This document shows positions 7,358 to 15,899 of a stretch of 57,222 nt of DNA, piece by piece. Position 1 is the first letter of the stretch. Each line of letters opens with the position of its first letter. A model generated the notes under the pieces. The model had not been told where the DNA came from, did no database searches, and saw only the letters and a program-made list of their open reading frames with translations. A program made the translations under genes and the position numbers. This DNA is from Halanaerobium saccharolyticum (GTDB taxonomy: Bacteria > Bacillota > Halanaerobiia > Halanaerobiales > Halanaerobiaceae): the NCBI RefSeq assembly GCF_004362045.1, contig NZ_SNWX01000018.1, forward strand, positions 1 to 57,222, read 5' to 3'.

Positions 7358-7480
7358 AACAATTTGCTAAATGAGAAATTTGGAGGTGGAGAAAATTCTT
7401 ATTGCTGATAATTTTTATTAGAACATCCTTCTTTATCTAAACTGTTAATTGTGATAGACAACTATTATAAGGAGGAATTT

Positions 7481-9151
7481 ATGTTAGCTCTTTTAGCTGC
7501 TTTACCTATTATCATTGTTGGTGTTTTAATGATTGGTTACATGTGGCCTGCAAGTAAGGCAATGCCTTTTGGCTGGCTCAGTGCTTTAATTATAGCTGCC
7601 GTAGGCTGGGGAATGCCTGTTAAATGGTTATCTGCAGCCACAATTGGGGGAGTAATCAATGCATTTAGTATTTTACTTATAGTTTTTGGGGCTCTACTTA
7701 TTTTACAGTTAATGAAAAAAAGTGGAGGAGTATATGGCATTTCTCATTCTATGACTTCAATTTCAGTTGATAGAAGAGTACAGGTAATAATTATTGCCTG
7801 GTTAATGGGCTCATTTTTCGAAGGAGCAGCAGGTTTTGGGACACCTGCAGCAGTGGCAGCACCACTTTTAGTTGGAATGGGTTTTCCACCATTAATCGCA
7901 GCAACTTCTGCCCTGATTGCAGATAGTACTGCTGTAACGTTTGGGGCTGTTGGAGTTCCTATCTGGGGAGGATTTGCTGCTCTAGAGAATTTAATTGAAT
8001 TTCCAATCCAGTCGATGGGAAACTCAATTGGATTTACTCAGTTTTTACACAACATCGGTGCTTTTTCTGCCCTATTACATTTTTTAGTTGGTTCATTTAT
8101 ACCGTTAATTATTGTTTTATTAATGACCAAAATTGTAGATGGTTCATTTAAAAAAGGATTTGAAGTTTTACCTTTAGCCTTATTTGGTGGTTTTGTATTT
8201 ACAGTTTTTCAGTTTTCAATAGCCTATTTTGTGGGGCCAGAACTCCCTTCTTTACTGGGATCTTTAATCGCCCTGCCCCTCTTTATTTTTGCAGTATCAA
8301 AAGGGTTTTTAGTACCGAAGGATAAATGGGATTTTCCTGCCCATGACCAGTGGGGAGAAGACTGGGAAGGTGAAATCAAAGCAGGTGAGCAGGATGTAGA
8401 CGCCGCCCAAAAAGGGGTTAGCACTTTTAAAGCCTGGTTACCATATGCTTTAATTGGATTAATTCTCTTAGTTGGTAGACTGGAGTTCTTTAATTTAGCA
8501 CCACTGCTAAAAAGCTGGACATTTGGCTGGACCAATATTTTTGGAACAGGTATCGGTAAAGTAATTACTCCATTTTATAATCCGGGAGTCTTTCCCTTTA
8601 TCTTTGTTGCTCTCTTAATTCCGGCTTTACATGGACTGGACAGTGATAAAACAAAAGAAGCCTGGAAGGAAACATTTAAGATGATTAGGCCGGCTGCGAT
8701 AGCGCTTTTCTTTGCTCTTGGTATGGTTTATATTATGATGAACTCTGGTGGAGCAACTGGGGAAAATTCGATGTTGATTGTGATGGCCGAATTTGCAGCA
8801 GCTACCATGGGTTCTGTCTGGTATCTGGTGGCCCCACTTGTTGGTATTTTAGGAGCCTTTATATCGGGAAGTAATACTACTTCGGATATTATGTTTGGTC
8901 CTTTTCAGTATGGAACAGCAGTGGCCTCAGGTACAGCAGTAACTCCAATTCTTGCTTTACAGGCACTTGGAGGAGCAGCAGGTAATATGATCTGTATTCA
9001 TAATGTGGTAGCAGCAGCGACAACAGTTGGACTGGTCGGGAAAGAGGGACTTATTATCCGCAAAAACCTGCCGGTTGCACTTTTCTATGGTTTAACCGCC
9101 GGAGTACTGGCCTGGATAATTACAACTGTCTTTATGCCGGGTATATTTTAG
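7481..9151 (+). CDS. lctP: L-lactate permease (LctP family)
   Basis: A membrane protein of 556 residues with about 13 or 14 hydrophobic segments. It shows LctP-family signatures such as [30 protein letters not shown] and, near the end, [14 protein letters not shown] and [17 protein letters not shown]. It imports lactate (or glycolate) with protons or Na+ across the inner membrane. I set the start at the ATG seven bases after AAGGAGG at 7470-7476; a GTG at 7451 would put that ribosome-binding site inside the gene. It is the first gene of the lactate operon and lies behind the operator palindrome. Confidence 0.9.
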   Translation: MLALLAALPIIIVGVLMIGYMWPASKAMPFGWLSALIIAAVGWGMPVKWLSAATIGGVINAFSILLIVFGALLILQLMKKSGGVYGISHSMTSISVDRRVQVIIIAWLMGSFFEGAAGFGTPAAVAAPLLVGMGFPPLIAATSALIADSTAVTFGAVGVPIWGGFAALENLIEFPIQSMGNSIGFTQFLHNIGAFSALLHFLVGSFIPLIIVLLMTKIVDGSFKKGFEVLPLALFGGFVFTVFQFSIAYFVGPELPSLLGSLIALPLFIFAVSKGFLVPKDKWDFPAHDQWGEDWEGEIKAGEQDVDAAQKGVSTFKAWLPYALIGLILLVGRLEFFNLAPLLKSWTFGWTNIFGTGIGKVITPFYNPGVFPFIFVALLIPALHGLDSDKTKEAWKETFKMIRPAAIALFFALGMVYIMMNSGGATGENSMLIVMAEFAAATMGSVWYLVAPLVGILGAFISGSNTTSDIMFGPFQYGTAVASGTAVTPILALQALGGAAGNMICIHNVVAAATTVGLVGKEGLIIRKNLPVALFYGLTAGVLAWIITTVFMPGIF

Positions 9152-9185
9152 TCTAAAATGAATTTTACACAGGGAGGTAAAGAAA

Positions 9186-10022
9186 TTGAATATAGTTATT
9201 CCAATTAAACAGGTTCCAGAGACAAGTAATGTAAAAATGGATGAAGAGACAGGGACAATGAAACGAGAAGGGGTAGAAAGTATTATTAATCCGCTTGACC
9301 TTTATGCAATTGAAACAGGGATTCAGCTGAAAGAAGAATATGGTGGTAAAATTACGGTGATTACAATGGGGCCCCCAAGTGCTGACAAAGCTTTAAAAGA
9401 AGCAATTGCCATGGGCTGTGATGATGGTATTTTGCTTTCCGGAAGAGAGTTTGCCGGTTCCGATACCTGGGCCACCTCGTATGCCTTATCGGAAGCAATC
9501 CGCGAAATTGGTGATTTTGATTTAATTTTAGCAGGAGAAAGAGCGACAGATGGAGATACCGGCCAGGTTGGCCCGGGTATCGCATCCTGGCTTGACCTGA
9601 CACTTTCCACCTATACCTCAAAGGTAGTTGATGTTAATTTAGTTGAAGAGGAAGAAGTGAATTATACTACTGTGGAACAGAATTCGATTATAGTTGAGAG
9701 AATGGTCGAAGACGGCTACGAAAAACTTGAGCTGCCGCTGCCGGCTTTACTGACAGTTGTTAAGGAAATTTCATTTCCCCGTCTGCCAACCCTGAGAGGA
9801 AAGCAGCGCTCACGCAAGGTTGAAATTCCACAGTGGAATTTAGAAAACCTTGATCTAAAAGAAGAATTTCTTGGCCTGCAGGGTTCACCGACCAGAGTGG
9901 TCAACATTGACCACCCCAAGGTGACCAGAGGTGGAACAATCATCGATGTCAGAGAAGATGGTAAGGTAGAAAAGGCAGTATCTAAGTTAATTGACTACTT
10001 AAAAGCAAAAGAATTAGTATAG
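9186..10022 (+). CDS. etfB: Electron-transfer flavoprotein beta subunit (lactate confurcation)
   Basis: A 278-residue EtfB/FixA protein starting at TTG after GGGAGG. It has MNIVIPIKQVPETS at the start, NPLDLYAIE, ITMGPPSADKALKEAIAMGCD and the signature ERATDGDTGQVGPG. The NPxDxYAIE segment and longer form resemble flavin-bifurcating EtfB proteins rather than plain mitochondrial-type ones. With EtfA and the FAD-linked dehydrogenase downstream it should form the complex that oxidises lactate with NAD+ while consuming reduced ferredoxin, as in Acetobacterium LctBCD. That energy coupling is inferred from gene order and family. Confidence 0.9.
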   Translation: MNIVIPIKQVPETSNVKMDEETGTMKREGVESIINPLDLYAIETGIQLKEEYGGKITVITMGPPSADKALKEAIAMGCDDGILLSGREFAGSDTWATSYALSEAIREIGDFDLILAGERATDGDTGQVGPGIASWLDLTLSTYTSKVVDVNLVEEEEVNYTTVEQNSIIVERMVEDGYEKLELPLPALLTVVKEISFPRLPTLRGKQRSRKVEIPQWNLENLDLKEEFLGLQGSPTRVVNIDHPKVTRGGTIIDVREDGKVEKAVSKLIDYLKAKELV

Positions 10023-10034
10023 GAGGGTATATAA

Positions 10035-11033
10035 ATGGAGTACAAAGGTGTCTGGACTCTTGGAGAAGCAAGAGATGGGGAAATTAAAGAAGTATCATTT
10101 GAGTTATTAAGCAGAGGGCGCAAATTAGCAGATAAATTGGAGGAAGAACTGGTTTCAGTTATTCTGGGTGATCAGATTACAGATCAGCAGGCAGAAGAAT
10201 TGATTAAAAGTGGAGCCGACAAGGTATTATTAATGAATGCTCCCGCTTTAAAAGATTTTATTGTTGAAAACTACAGTAATGTTCTGCAGGATTTAATAGC
10301 AGAATATAAGCCGGAGATCATTCTGGCAGCAGCAACTTCGATGGGGAGAACGGTGATGCCCTATGTAGCAATTAAAACCAGTGCCGGCCTGACAGCTGAC
10401 TGTACTGAATTAGACATTGAAGAAGATACAGGTAATTTACTGCAGACCAGACCGGCGATCGGTGGTAATATTCTGGCCACAATTAAATCACCTAACCACA
10501 GGCCACAGATGGCGACTGTCAGACCACATTCAACCAAACCTGCCGAAAAAGATGAAAGTCGGACAGGTGAGATAGTACATCTTAAACTTGACAGCTCACT
10601 CCTGGATGGTCGAGTTAAAAAGCTGGGCTTCCGCAAAAATGAAGAGGATGCAGTTAATATTCAGGATGCAGATGTAGTTGCAGCTGGAGGTAAGGGAATG
10701 AAAAAAGGTGAAAACTTTGCTATGATTAGAGAGCTTGCCGGCTATTTTGAAGGAGCAGTTGGTGCTTCCCGGGATGCAGTTGACAGAGACTGGATCAGCT
10801 ATCCCTATCAGGTAGGATTAAGTGGGAAAACAGTTACCCCTAAACTCTATTTTGCAATTGGAATTTCCGGAGCTATTCAGCATCTGGCTGGAATGAAAAC
10901 TTCCGAAAATATTATTGCAATTAATGCAGATCCTGATGCAGATATCTTTAAGGTATCAGATTTTGGAATCGTGGGAGATCTTTTTGAAATTGTGCCTGAA
11001 CTGAACAAGCAGCTGGCTGAGGAGGTTAAATAA
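10035..11033 (+). CDS. etfA: Electron-transfer flavoprotein alpha subunit
   Basis: A 332-residue EtfA protein. The N-terminal half has EIILAAATSMGRTVMPYVA and the C-terminal FAD domain has GRVKKLGFRK, AAGGKGM, GASRDAVDRDWI, QVGLSGKTVTPKLYFAIGIS and HLAGMKTSENIIAINADPDA. There is no N-terminal ferredoxin domain or Cys cluster, unlike CarE of caffeyl-CoA reductase. It starts 12 bases after etfB, and its TAA stop overlaps the ATG of the dehydrogenase gene (TAATG), indicating translational coupling and a fixed complex of the three. Confidence 0.92.
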   Translation: MEYKGVWTLGEARDGEIKEVSFELLSRGRKLADKLEEELVSVILGDQITDQQAEELIKSGADKVLLMNAPALKDFIVENYSNVLQDLIAEYKPEIILAAATSMGRTVMPYVAIKTSAGLTADCTELDIEEDTGNLLQTRPAIGGNILATIKSPNHRPQMATVRPHSTKPAEKDESRTGEIVHLKLDSSLLDGRVKKLGFRKNEEDAVNIQDADVVAAGGKGMKKGENFAMIRELAGYFEGAVGASRDAVDRDWISYPYQVGLSGKTVTPKLYFAIGISGAIQHLAGMKTSENIIAINADPDADIFKVSDFGIVGDLFEIVPELNKQLAEEVK

Positions 11034-12451
11034 TGAAATATAATCCTGTAACTGAGGAAATTTTAGCAGAATTAAGAGAAATTGTTGGCGAAAAAAACGT
11101 AATGACTGATGAGGAAAAAATTGAAGCTTATTCTCATGATGAAACCCCGGCCGAACAGTATGCACACATGCCTGAGGTTGTTTTAACACCAAATACAGCT
11201 GAAGAAATTGCAGCAGTGATGAAGCTGGCTAATAGAGAACTGATTCCGGTAACTCCATCCGGTGCCCGCAGTGGACTTTCCGGGGGAGCTATTCCCGATC
11301 ACGGTGGGATTGTAGTTTCAGTGGAGAATATGGATGAGGTTATAGAAATAGATTATGATAATCTGATGATGGTCTTAGAACCTGGTGTAATTACCAATAG
11401 TGTTAACGAAATGCTGGAGGAAAGTGGTCTCTTTTTTGCCGGTTATCCAATGAGTGTAGAAACCTGTTTTCTCGGTGGTAATATTGCCGAAAATGCGGGT
11501 GGAGGTAAAGCTGTTAAATATGGTGTTACCGGCCGCTATGTAATGGGACTGGAAGTTGTAACTCCAACGGGAGATATTGTTCAGCTCGGTGGTAAGCGAG
11601 TTAAAGATGTAACCGGTTATGACTTAAAACAGCTGATTGTAGGTTCCGAGGGTACATTAGGGATAGTAACTAAGGCAATCATCAAACTGCTGCCCAAACC
11701 AACTCAGAGGGTAGGACTTTTAGCACTCTTTAAGGATGAGGCAGCAGCGATTTCTACAGTACCCAAGATTATGACAGAAGGAAGAATTATCCCGACCAGT
11801 ATCGAATTTATGGATAAGCTTTCGGTTAAGACTTCCTGTGAATATTTAAATGAGCATTTGCCCTATCAGGAAGCAGGTGCTATGCTTTTAATAGAGGTTG
11901 ATGGAAATAAGGAAGATGTAGTTAATGCAGATAGTGAGACAATTGGTGAACTCTGCCTGGATAATGATGCAATTGAGGTTTATGTGGCAGATAACCACAC
12001 CACCCGGGAGCGGATCTGGAGTGTGCGCCGGAATATTGCGGAAGCCTTTAAAGTGGTCAGTCCGCATCAGAGTCTGGAGGATATTGTGGTTCCAACAGCT
12101 AATATACCTAAATTAATGCCCTATCTTGATCAGATTTCTAAAAAATATGATATTCAGATTCCCTGCTACGGCCATGCGGGTGATGGTAACTTACATGCAA
12201 CTTTAGTTAAAAATCCAGATCACTCAATGGAAGAATGGTATGAGATTGAAGAAGAGGCTCTGGTTGAACTTTATCAGGCTACTAAAGAACTCGGTGGTGC
12301 CTTAAGTGGTGAACACGGTATCGGCTCCAAGCGTAAAAAGTATATGGAAATGATGCTGGATCCGGCTGAACTTAATTTAATGCGTGGTATCAAAAAAGCT
12401 TTTGATCCAAATAATATTATGAACCCCGGTAAGATATTTGATTTAGAGTAA
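11033..12451 (+). CDS. lctD: FAD-linked lactate dehydrogenase (GlcD/LctD-like)
   Basis: A 472-residue FAD enzyme of the glycolate oxidase GlcD family. The FAD-binding PCMH domain (about 40-225) has VTPSGARSGLSGGAIP, GGNIAENAGGGKAVKYGVT and GSEGTLGIVTKAIIKLLP. The FAD-oxidase C domain has YGHAGDGNLHATLVKNP and GALSGEHGIGSKRKKYM, and it ends MNPGKIFDLE. In this gene neighbourhood it is the lactate-oxidising subunit working with EtfAB. GlcD relatives usually act on the D-isomer or need a racemase for the other, and a racemase gene follows. The regular etf coupling makes a plain glycolate oxidase less likely. Confidence 0.88.
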   Translation: MKYNPVTEEILAELREIVGEKNVMTDEEKIEAYSHDETPAEQYAHMPEVVLTPNTAEEIAAVMKLANRELIPVTPSGARSGLSGGAIPDHGGIVVSVENMDEVIEIDYDNLMMVLEPGVITNSVNEMLEESGLFFAGYPMSVETCFLGGNIAENAGGGKAVKYGVTGRYVMGLEVVTPTGDIVQLGGKRVKDVTGYDLKQLIVGSEGTLGIVTKAIIKLLPKPTQRVGLLALFKDEAAAISTVPKIMTEGRIIPTSIEFMDKLSVKTSCEYLNEHLPYQEAGAMLLIEVDGNKEDVVNADSETIGELCLDNDAIEVYVADNHTTRERIWSVRRNIAEAFKVVSPHQSLEDIVVPTANIPKLMPYLDQISKKYDIQIPCYGHAGDGNLHATLVKNPDHSMEEWYEIEEEALVELYQATKELGGALSGEHGIGSKRKKYMEMMLDPAELNLMRGIKKAFDPNNIMNPGKIFDLE

Positions 12452-12464
12452 AAATCAAAGGGTA

Positions 12465-12504
12465 CCGGGTACTTGGGAAATAATTCCATTTCCCAAGTAC
12501 CCGG
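12465..12504. repeat. GGTACC-type palindromic repeat, copy upstream of larA
   Basis: A 16-bp perfect inverted repeat (CCGGGTACTTGGGAAA and its complement) with an 8-base loop, 13 bases after the lctD stop codon. It is near-identical in its arms to the copy at 13854. It could reduce read-through or stabilise mRNA ends, but there is no T-run. Confidence 0.85.
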
Positions 12505-12533
12505 AGCCAATGAAAAAGGAAGTGAATTTTATA

Positions 12534-13814
12534 ATGAAGCAGATTAAATTTCCTTTTGGAAGAGGGGAGTTAGAACTTGAAGTAGAAGCTGAGCGGCTGC
12601 AGGGAGTTTTAGTATCCCGGGCCCATCAGTTTAAAGCAGAAAAATCTGAGACTGAAATTGTTAAAGAAGCAGTGGAGAATCCAGTTGCCAGTAAAAGATT
12701 ATCAGAGCTGACCCCTGGTAAAAATGAGATTGTAATTATCTCCAGTGACCATACCAGACCTGTGCCCAGCCATATCACAATGCCGGTCCTGATAGACAAA
12801 ATAAGGAAGACAGCTCCGGAAGCAGAAATAACTATTTTGGTTGCAACTGGTTTTCATCGAGCTTCAACTGATGAGGAACTGCGGGATAAGTATGGTGATC
12901 AGATAGTTGACAGTGTAAACATTGAAATGCATGACAGCCGGGATGAATCGCAGATGGTAAATTTAGGTCAGCTGCCTTCAGGAGGAGATATGCTTTTAAA
13001 TAAAACAGCAGTAGAAGCTGATTTATTAGTTGCTGAAGGTTTTATTGAGCCGCACTTTTTTGCCGGATTTTCCGGTGGTCGTAAAAGTGTGCTGCCTGGT
13101 GTAGCAAGTAAGACTACAGTTCTGGCCAACCACTGTGCAGAATTTATTGATAGTGCCAATGCCAGAACAGGTAATCTGGAAGGCAACCCAATGCATCAGG
13201 ATATGCTGTATGCGGCAAAAGCAGCAGGACTGGCCTTTATTTTAAATGTTGTCATTGATGCAGATAAGAAAGTAATCAATGCCTTTGCCGGAGATAGAGA
13301 AAAAGCACATCTTAAGGGAACAGAATTTGTTGATTCTCTGGCCGGGGTTGATGCAGAACCTGCAGATATTGTAATTACCAGTAATGGTGGTTATCCTCTT
13401 GATCAAAATATTTACCAGTCGGTTAAGGGAATGACTGCAGCTGAGGCTACCTGCAAAGAAGGTGGAGTAATCATAATCGCTGCTGAATGTTCTGACGGTC
13501 ATGGAGGCGAAGAATTTTACCGAACTTTTAAAGACATCGCAAGTGTCCAGCAGATTATGGATCAGATTCTGGCCCGGGGAAGAAAAGAAACAGTTCCCGA
13601 TCAGTGGGAAACCCAGATTCTAGCAAGAATTATGCTCAAATTCAAAGTGATTATGGTCACTGACCCTGCCCAAAGAAATATTGTAGAAGAGATGGGGATG
13701 AACTGGGCTGCAGATCTTGATCAAGCAGTTGAGAAGGCAGAAAGCTTACTTGAAAGTAAAAAGCCTTCAATTACAGCAATTCCTGATGGGGTTTCAGTAA
13801 TAGTGAGACAGTAA
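12534..13814 (+). CDS. larA: Lactate racemase (LarA family)
   Basis: A 426-residue LarA-like protein. The start MKQIKFPFGRGELEL is typical of the family; an in-frame ATG at 12510 is closer to the repeat and gives a less typical N-terminus. Family motifs are SSDHTRPVPSH, ILVATGFHR (first catalytic His), EPHFFAGFSGGRKSVLPG (second His and the Lys that carries the nickel pincer cofactor) and GHGGEEFY. LarA interconverts D- and L-lactate, so the single dehydrogenase upstream can use both. The cofactor genes larB, larC and larE are not in this window. Palindromic repeats of one family flank the gene on both sides. Confidence 0.85.
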   Translation: MKQIKFPFGRGELELEVEAERLQGVLVSRAHQFKAEKSETEIVKEAVENPVASKRLSELTPGKNEIVIISSDHTRPVPSHITMPVLIDKIRKTAPEAEITILVATGFHRASTDEELRDKYGDQIVDSVNIEMHDSRDESQMVNLGQLPSGGDMLLNKTAVEADLLVAEGFIEPHFFAGFSGGRKSVLPGVASKTTVLANHCAEFIDSANARTGNLEGNPMHQDMLYAAKAAGLAFILNVVIDADKKVINAFAGDREKAHLKGTEFVDSLAGVDAEPADIVITSNGGYPLDQNIYQSVKGMTAAEATCKEGGVIIIAAECSDGHGGEEFYRTFKDIASVQQIMDQILARGRKETVPDQWETQILARIMLKFKVIMVTDPAQRNIVEEMGMNWAADLDQAVEKAESLLESKKPSITAIPDGVSVIVRQ

Positions 13815-13853
13815 ATTAAAATATATTACTAAAAAGATCTATATCTGTTATCT

Positions 13854-13892
13854 GTACCGGGTACTTGGAAAAAATTTCCAAGTACCCGGTAC
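13854..13892. repeat. GGTACC-type palindromic repeat, copy downstream of larA
   Basis: An 18-bp perfect inverted repeat (GTACCGGGTACTTGGAAA and its complement, 3-base loop), 39 bases after larA. The arms match the copy at 12465. Confidence 0.85.
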
Positions 13893-13916
13893 CTTTTTCG
13901 GCGGTACCTTTTTCGG
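13887..13916. repeat. Tandem 15-base direct repeat
   Basis: CGGTACCTTTTTCGG occurs twice head to tail (13887-13901 and 13902-13916). The first copy overlaps the end of the palindrome. The T-rich units after a stable stem could also serve as a terminator. Confidence 0.85.
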
Positions 13917-13930
13917 TGTTAAAAAATTAC

Positions 13931-13959
13931 TTTTCATAAACTTCAATATCTGATATGAT
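13931..13959 (+). promoter_or_regulatory. Possible promoter for the phosphoglycerol transferase gene
   Basis: TTTTCA at 13931-13936, a 17-base spacer and TATGAT at 13954-13959 with an extended TG motif, 47 bases before the TTG start. Confidence 0.45.
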
Positions 13960-14006
13960 TAAACTGAAAAGAATTAACATTTTTTTAACATTCAGGAGGA
14001 GTTTAA

Positions 14007-15899
14007 TTGCTAAAATTTAAAAAGGAGAAGCATCTGAGAATATTTTCTTTGATACTTTTCCTGGCTTTTATTATTAAATATAATTATTTGATGCTGCAGG
14101 TTTTTTATGCGCCTTCTCTGACAGCATTAATTATTCGAAATTTGTTTTTTGTTATTTTTTATTTAAAACTTATAGAACCTCTGCTTATTTCTAAAAAGAT
14201 AAGGCAGAGGTTGTTTTTAATCTTGATGATATTTACAATTTTCTTTCTGTCAAACTACTGGTATAATAGCTATTTTGGTAATTTCTTAAGCATTATTGAT
14301 ATTTTATCAGGGGAAGGAACAGGCAGCTTATCAATGTTTGAAGTCTTATTTACTCATATCTTTAAATTCTGGGATGTGATTTTTATCTTTGATCTGATGC
14401 TGCTTGGAATATTGGGATTTAATTCTCTGCCGGATTTAGAATTATATTATGAGTGGAGTCCCGGCAAGTCAGTTTTAAAAGCACTGCCCCTTAAAAATTC
14501 GGCTCTTTTAATTTTGATTTTGTTATTAGTCCAGGTAGCTGCCGGGAGTTATATAATGGGAGAAGAAAGTCCTGCTAAACTTTATAAGTCTGGCAGTCCT
14601 TATCTTGTTTCTGTTTATGGAATTTTGCCCCTGTATTCAATAGAAGCTTATAGTTATTTTGCTCGGGAAGAGGAAAAACCCAGACCAGAGTTACAAGATA
14701 TTCCTTATTATAAAAAGCAAAAACAGCTCAGTTCTATTCAGACATTACCAGAAGATACAAATGTAATATTAATCCAGGTAGAATCGCTTGATGCAAAAAT
14801 AATAGATTACAAACAGCAGGGAAAAGAAGTGACTCCTTTTTTAAATAACTTAAAGGACCGGAGTCTTTATTTTGAAAATTTTTATGCCCAGAAGGTTAAT
14901 GGAAGTTTTGATGCTGATTTATCAACTTTAACCTCACTATATCCTGTTAATCGAAGTTATGTTTTTCGAGAGATTGATTTAAGCAGTTTTCAATCTCTGC
15001 CGTTATTATTAAAAGAAAGGGGATATCAGGCTCTGGCTTTTCATAATAATGATCGTAATTTTTTCAACCGGGCAGAAGCTTATCCTGATTTAGGGTTTGA
15101 TCGCTTTTACAGTCAGCGCTATTTTCAGGAGAAAATATACCCCGTGCCTCAGGAAAGAGGACTGGGGGTAAATGATTATGATTTCTTTAACTCTGCTGCC
15201 GAAATTATTAAGAAAGCTGCTCAAAAGGAGAAACCATTTTTTGCTTATCTTATTTCTTTAACCAGTCATACTCCTTTTGATTTTTACCCCAGGGCAGCTG
15301 CAGAAAATTTTGCAGGAGTTAATAATAACCTGGTTCAAAATTACTTTAAATCCATTAATTTTACAGACCAGGCTTTAGAAAATTTTATTTCTAAACTGGA
15401 AGCAGCAGGGATTATGGAGAATACACTTTTAGTACTTTATGCTGATCACGAATCAGAAATAAAAGCGATGGAATATGAATCCGGTCGAGATTTTACCCTC
15501 TGGCGCAATATTAAGGTACCCTATCATATTCCTTTACTGATTAGTCACCCGGAGATTGAGAATAAAATTATTTCCCGTGAGGGTACAACAACAGATATAG
15601 CTCCTACTATCCTTGATTTATTGGGCTTTAGGGAATTACCCCAGCAGTTTGTGGGCAGTTCACTCTTTTTAGATAAAGAAGAACCTATCCTATTTTTACA
15701 TGAAACACCGCATATTCTAAAAGAGGGGCAGCTTTTTCTTAAAGAACTTGATAATTTGATTAAAGTTGGTCACCTAAAAGATCAGGAGAAGAAGGTAACA
15801 ATTTCTCAGGAAAAATTAGAAGAACTAGAAGAAATAATAAATTATATGCGTAAAATATTTATGATAAATCAGGGAGAAATATTCAGGGAGGTGGAATAA
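14007..15899 (+). CDS. LTA synthase/OpgB-type phosphoglycerol transferase (sulfatase fold)
   Basis: A 630-residue membrane enzyme starting at TTG after AGGAGG. Five N-terminal transmembrane segments (to about 185) lead to an extracytoplasmic sulfatase-fold domain (about 245-570) with VILIQVESLDA, NGSFDADLSTLTSLYP, LYADHESEI and a metal-binding HETPH-type end. The usual nucleophile of LtaS is Thr; the aligned residue here appears to be Ser (NGSFDAD). Such enzymes transfer phosphoglycerol from phosphatidylglycerol to lipoteichoic acid or to periplasmic glucans. In a diderm organism an OpgB-like role is as likely as true LTA synthesis. A phosphodiesterase gene follows directly. Confidence 0.82.
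   Translation: MLKFKKEKHLRIFSLILFLAFIIKYNYLMLQVFYAPSLTALIIRNLFFVIFYLKLIEPLLISKKIRQRLFLILMIFTIFFLSNYWYNSYFGNFLSIIDILSGEGTGSLSMFEVLFTHIFKFWDVIFIFDLMLLGILGFNSLPDLELYYEWSPGKSVLKALPLKNSALLILILLLVQVAAGSYIMGEESPAKLYKSGSPYLVSVYGILPLYSIEAYSYFAREEEKPRPELQDIPYYKKQKQLSSIQTLPEDTNVILIQVESLDAKIIDYKQQGKEVTPFLNNLKDRSLYFENFYAQKVNGSFDADLSTLTSLYPVNRSYVFREIDLSSFQSLPLLLKERGYQALAFHNNDRNFFNRAEAYPDLGFDRFYSQRYFQEKIYPVPQERGLGVNDYDFFNSAAEIIKKAAQKEKPFFAYLISLTSHTPFDFYPRAAAENFAGVNNNLVQNYFKSINFTDQALENFISKLEAAGIMENTLLVLYADHESEIKAMEYESGRDFTLWRNIKVPYHIPLLISHPEIENKIISREGTTTDIAPTILDLLGFRELPQQFVGSSLFLDKEEPILFLHETPHILKEGQLFLKELDNLIKVGHLKDQEKKVTISQEKLEELEEIINYMRKIFMINQGEIFREVE

Noticed and set aside
7451-7480. GTG start for lactate permease ten codons upstream
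   Set aside because: AAGGAGG at 7470-7476 is ideally placed for the ATG at 7481.
9323-9621. Long antisense open frames within etfB
   Set aside because: They mirror the codon pattern of etfB, lack ribosome-binding sites and match no family.
11925-12116. Overlapping frame inside lctD
   Set aside because: It is a shadow of the FAD dehydrogenase frame and has no motif or ribosome-binding site.
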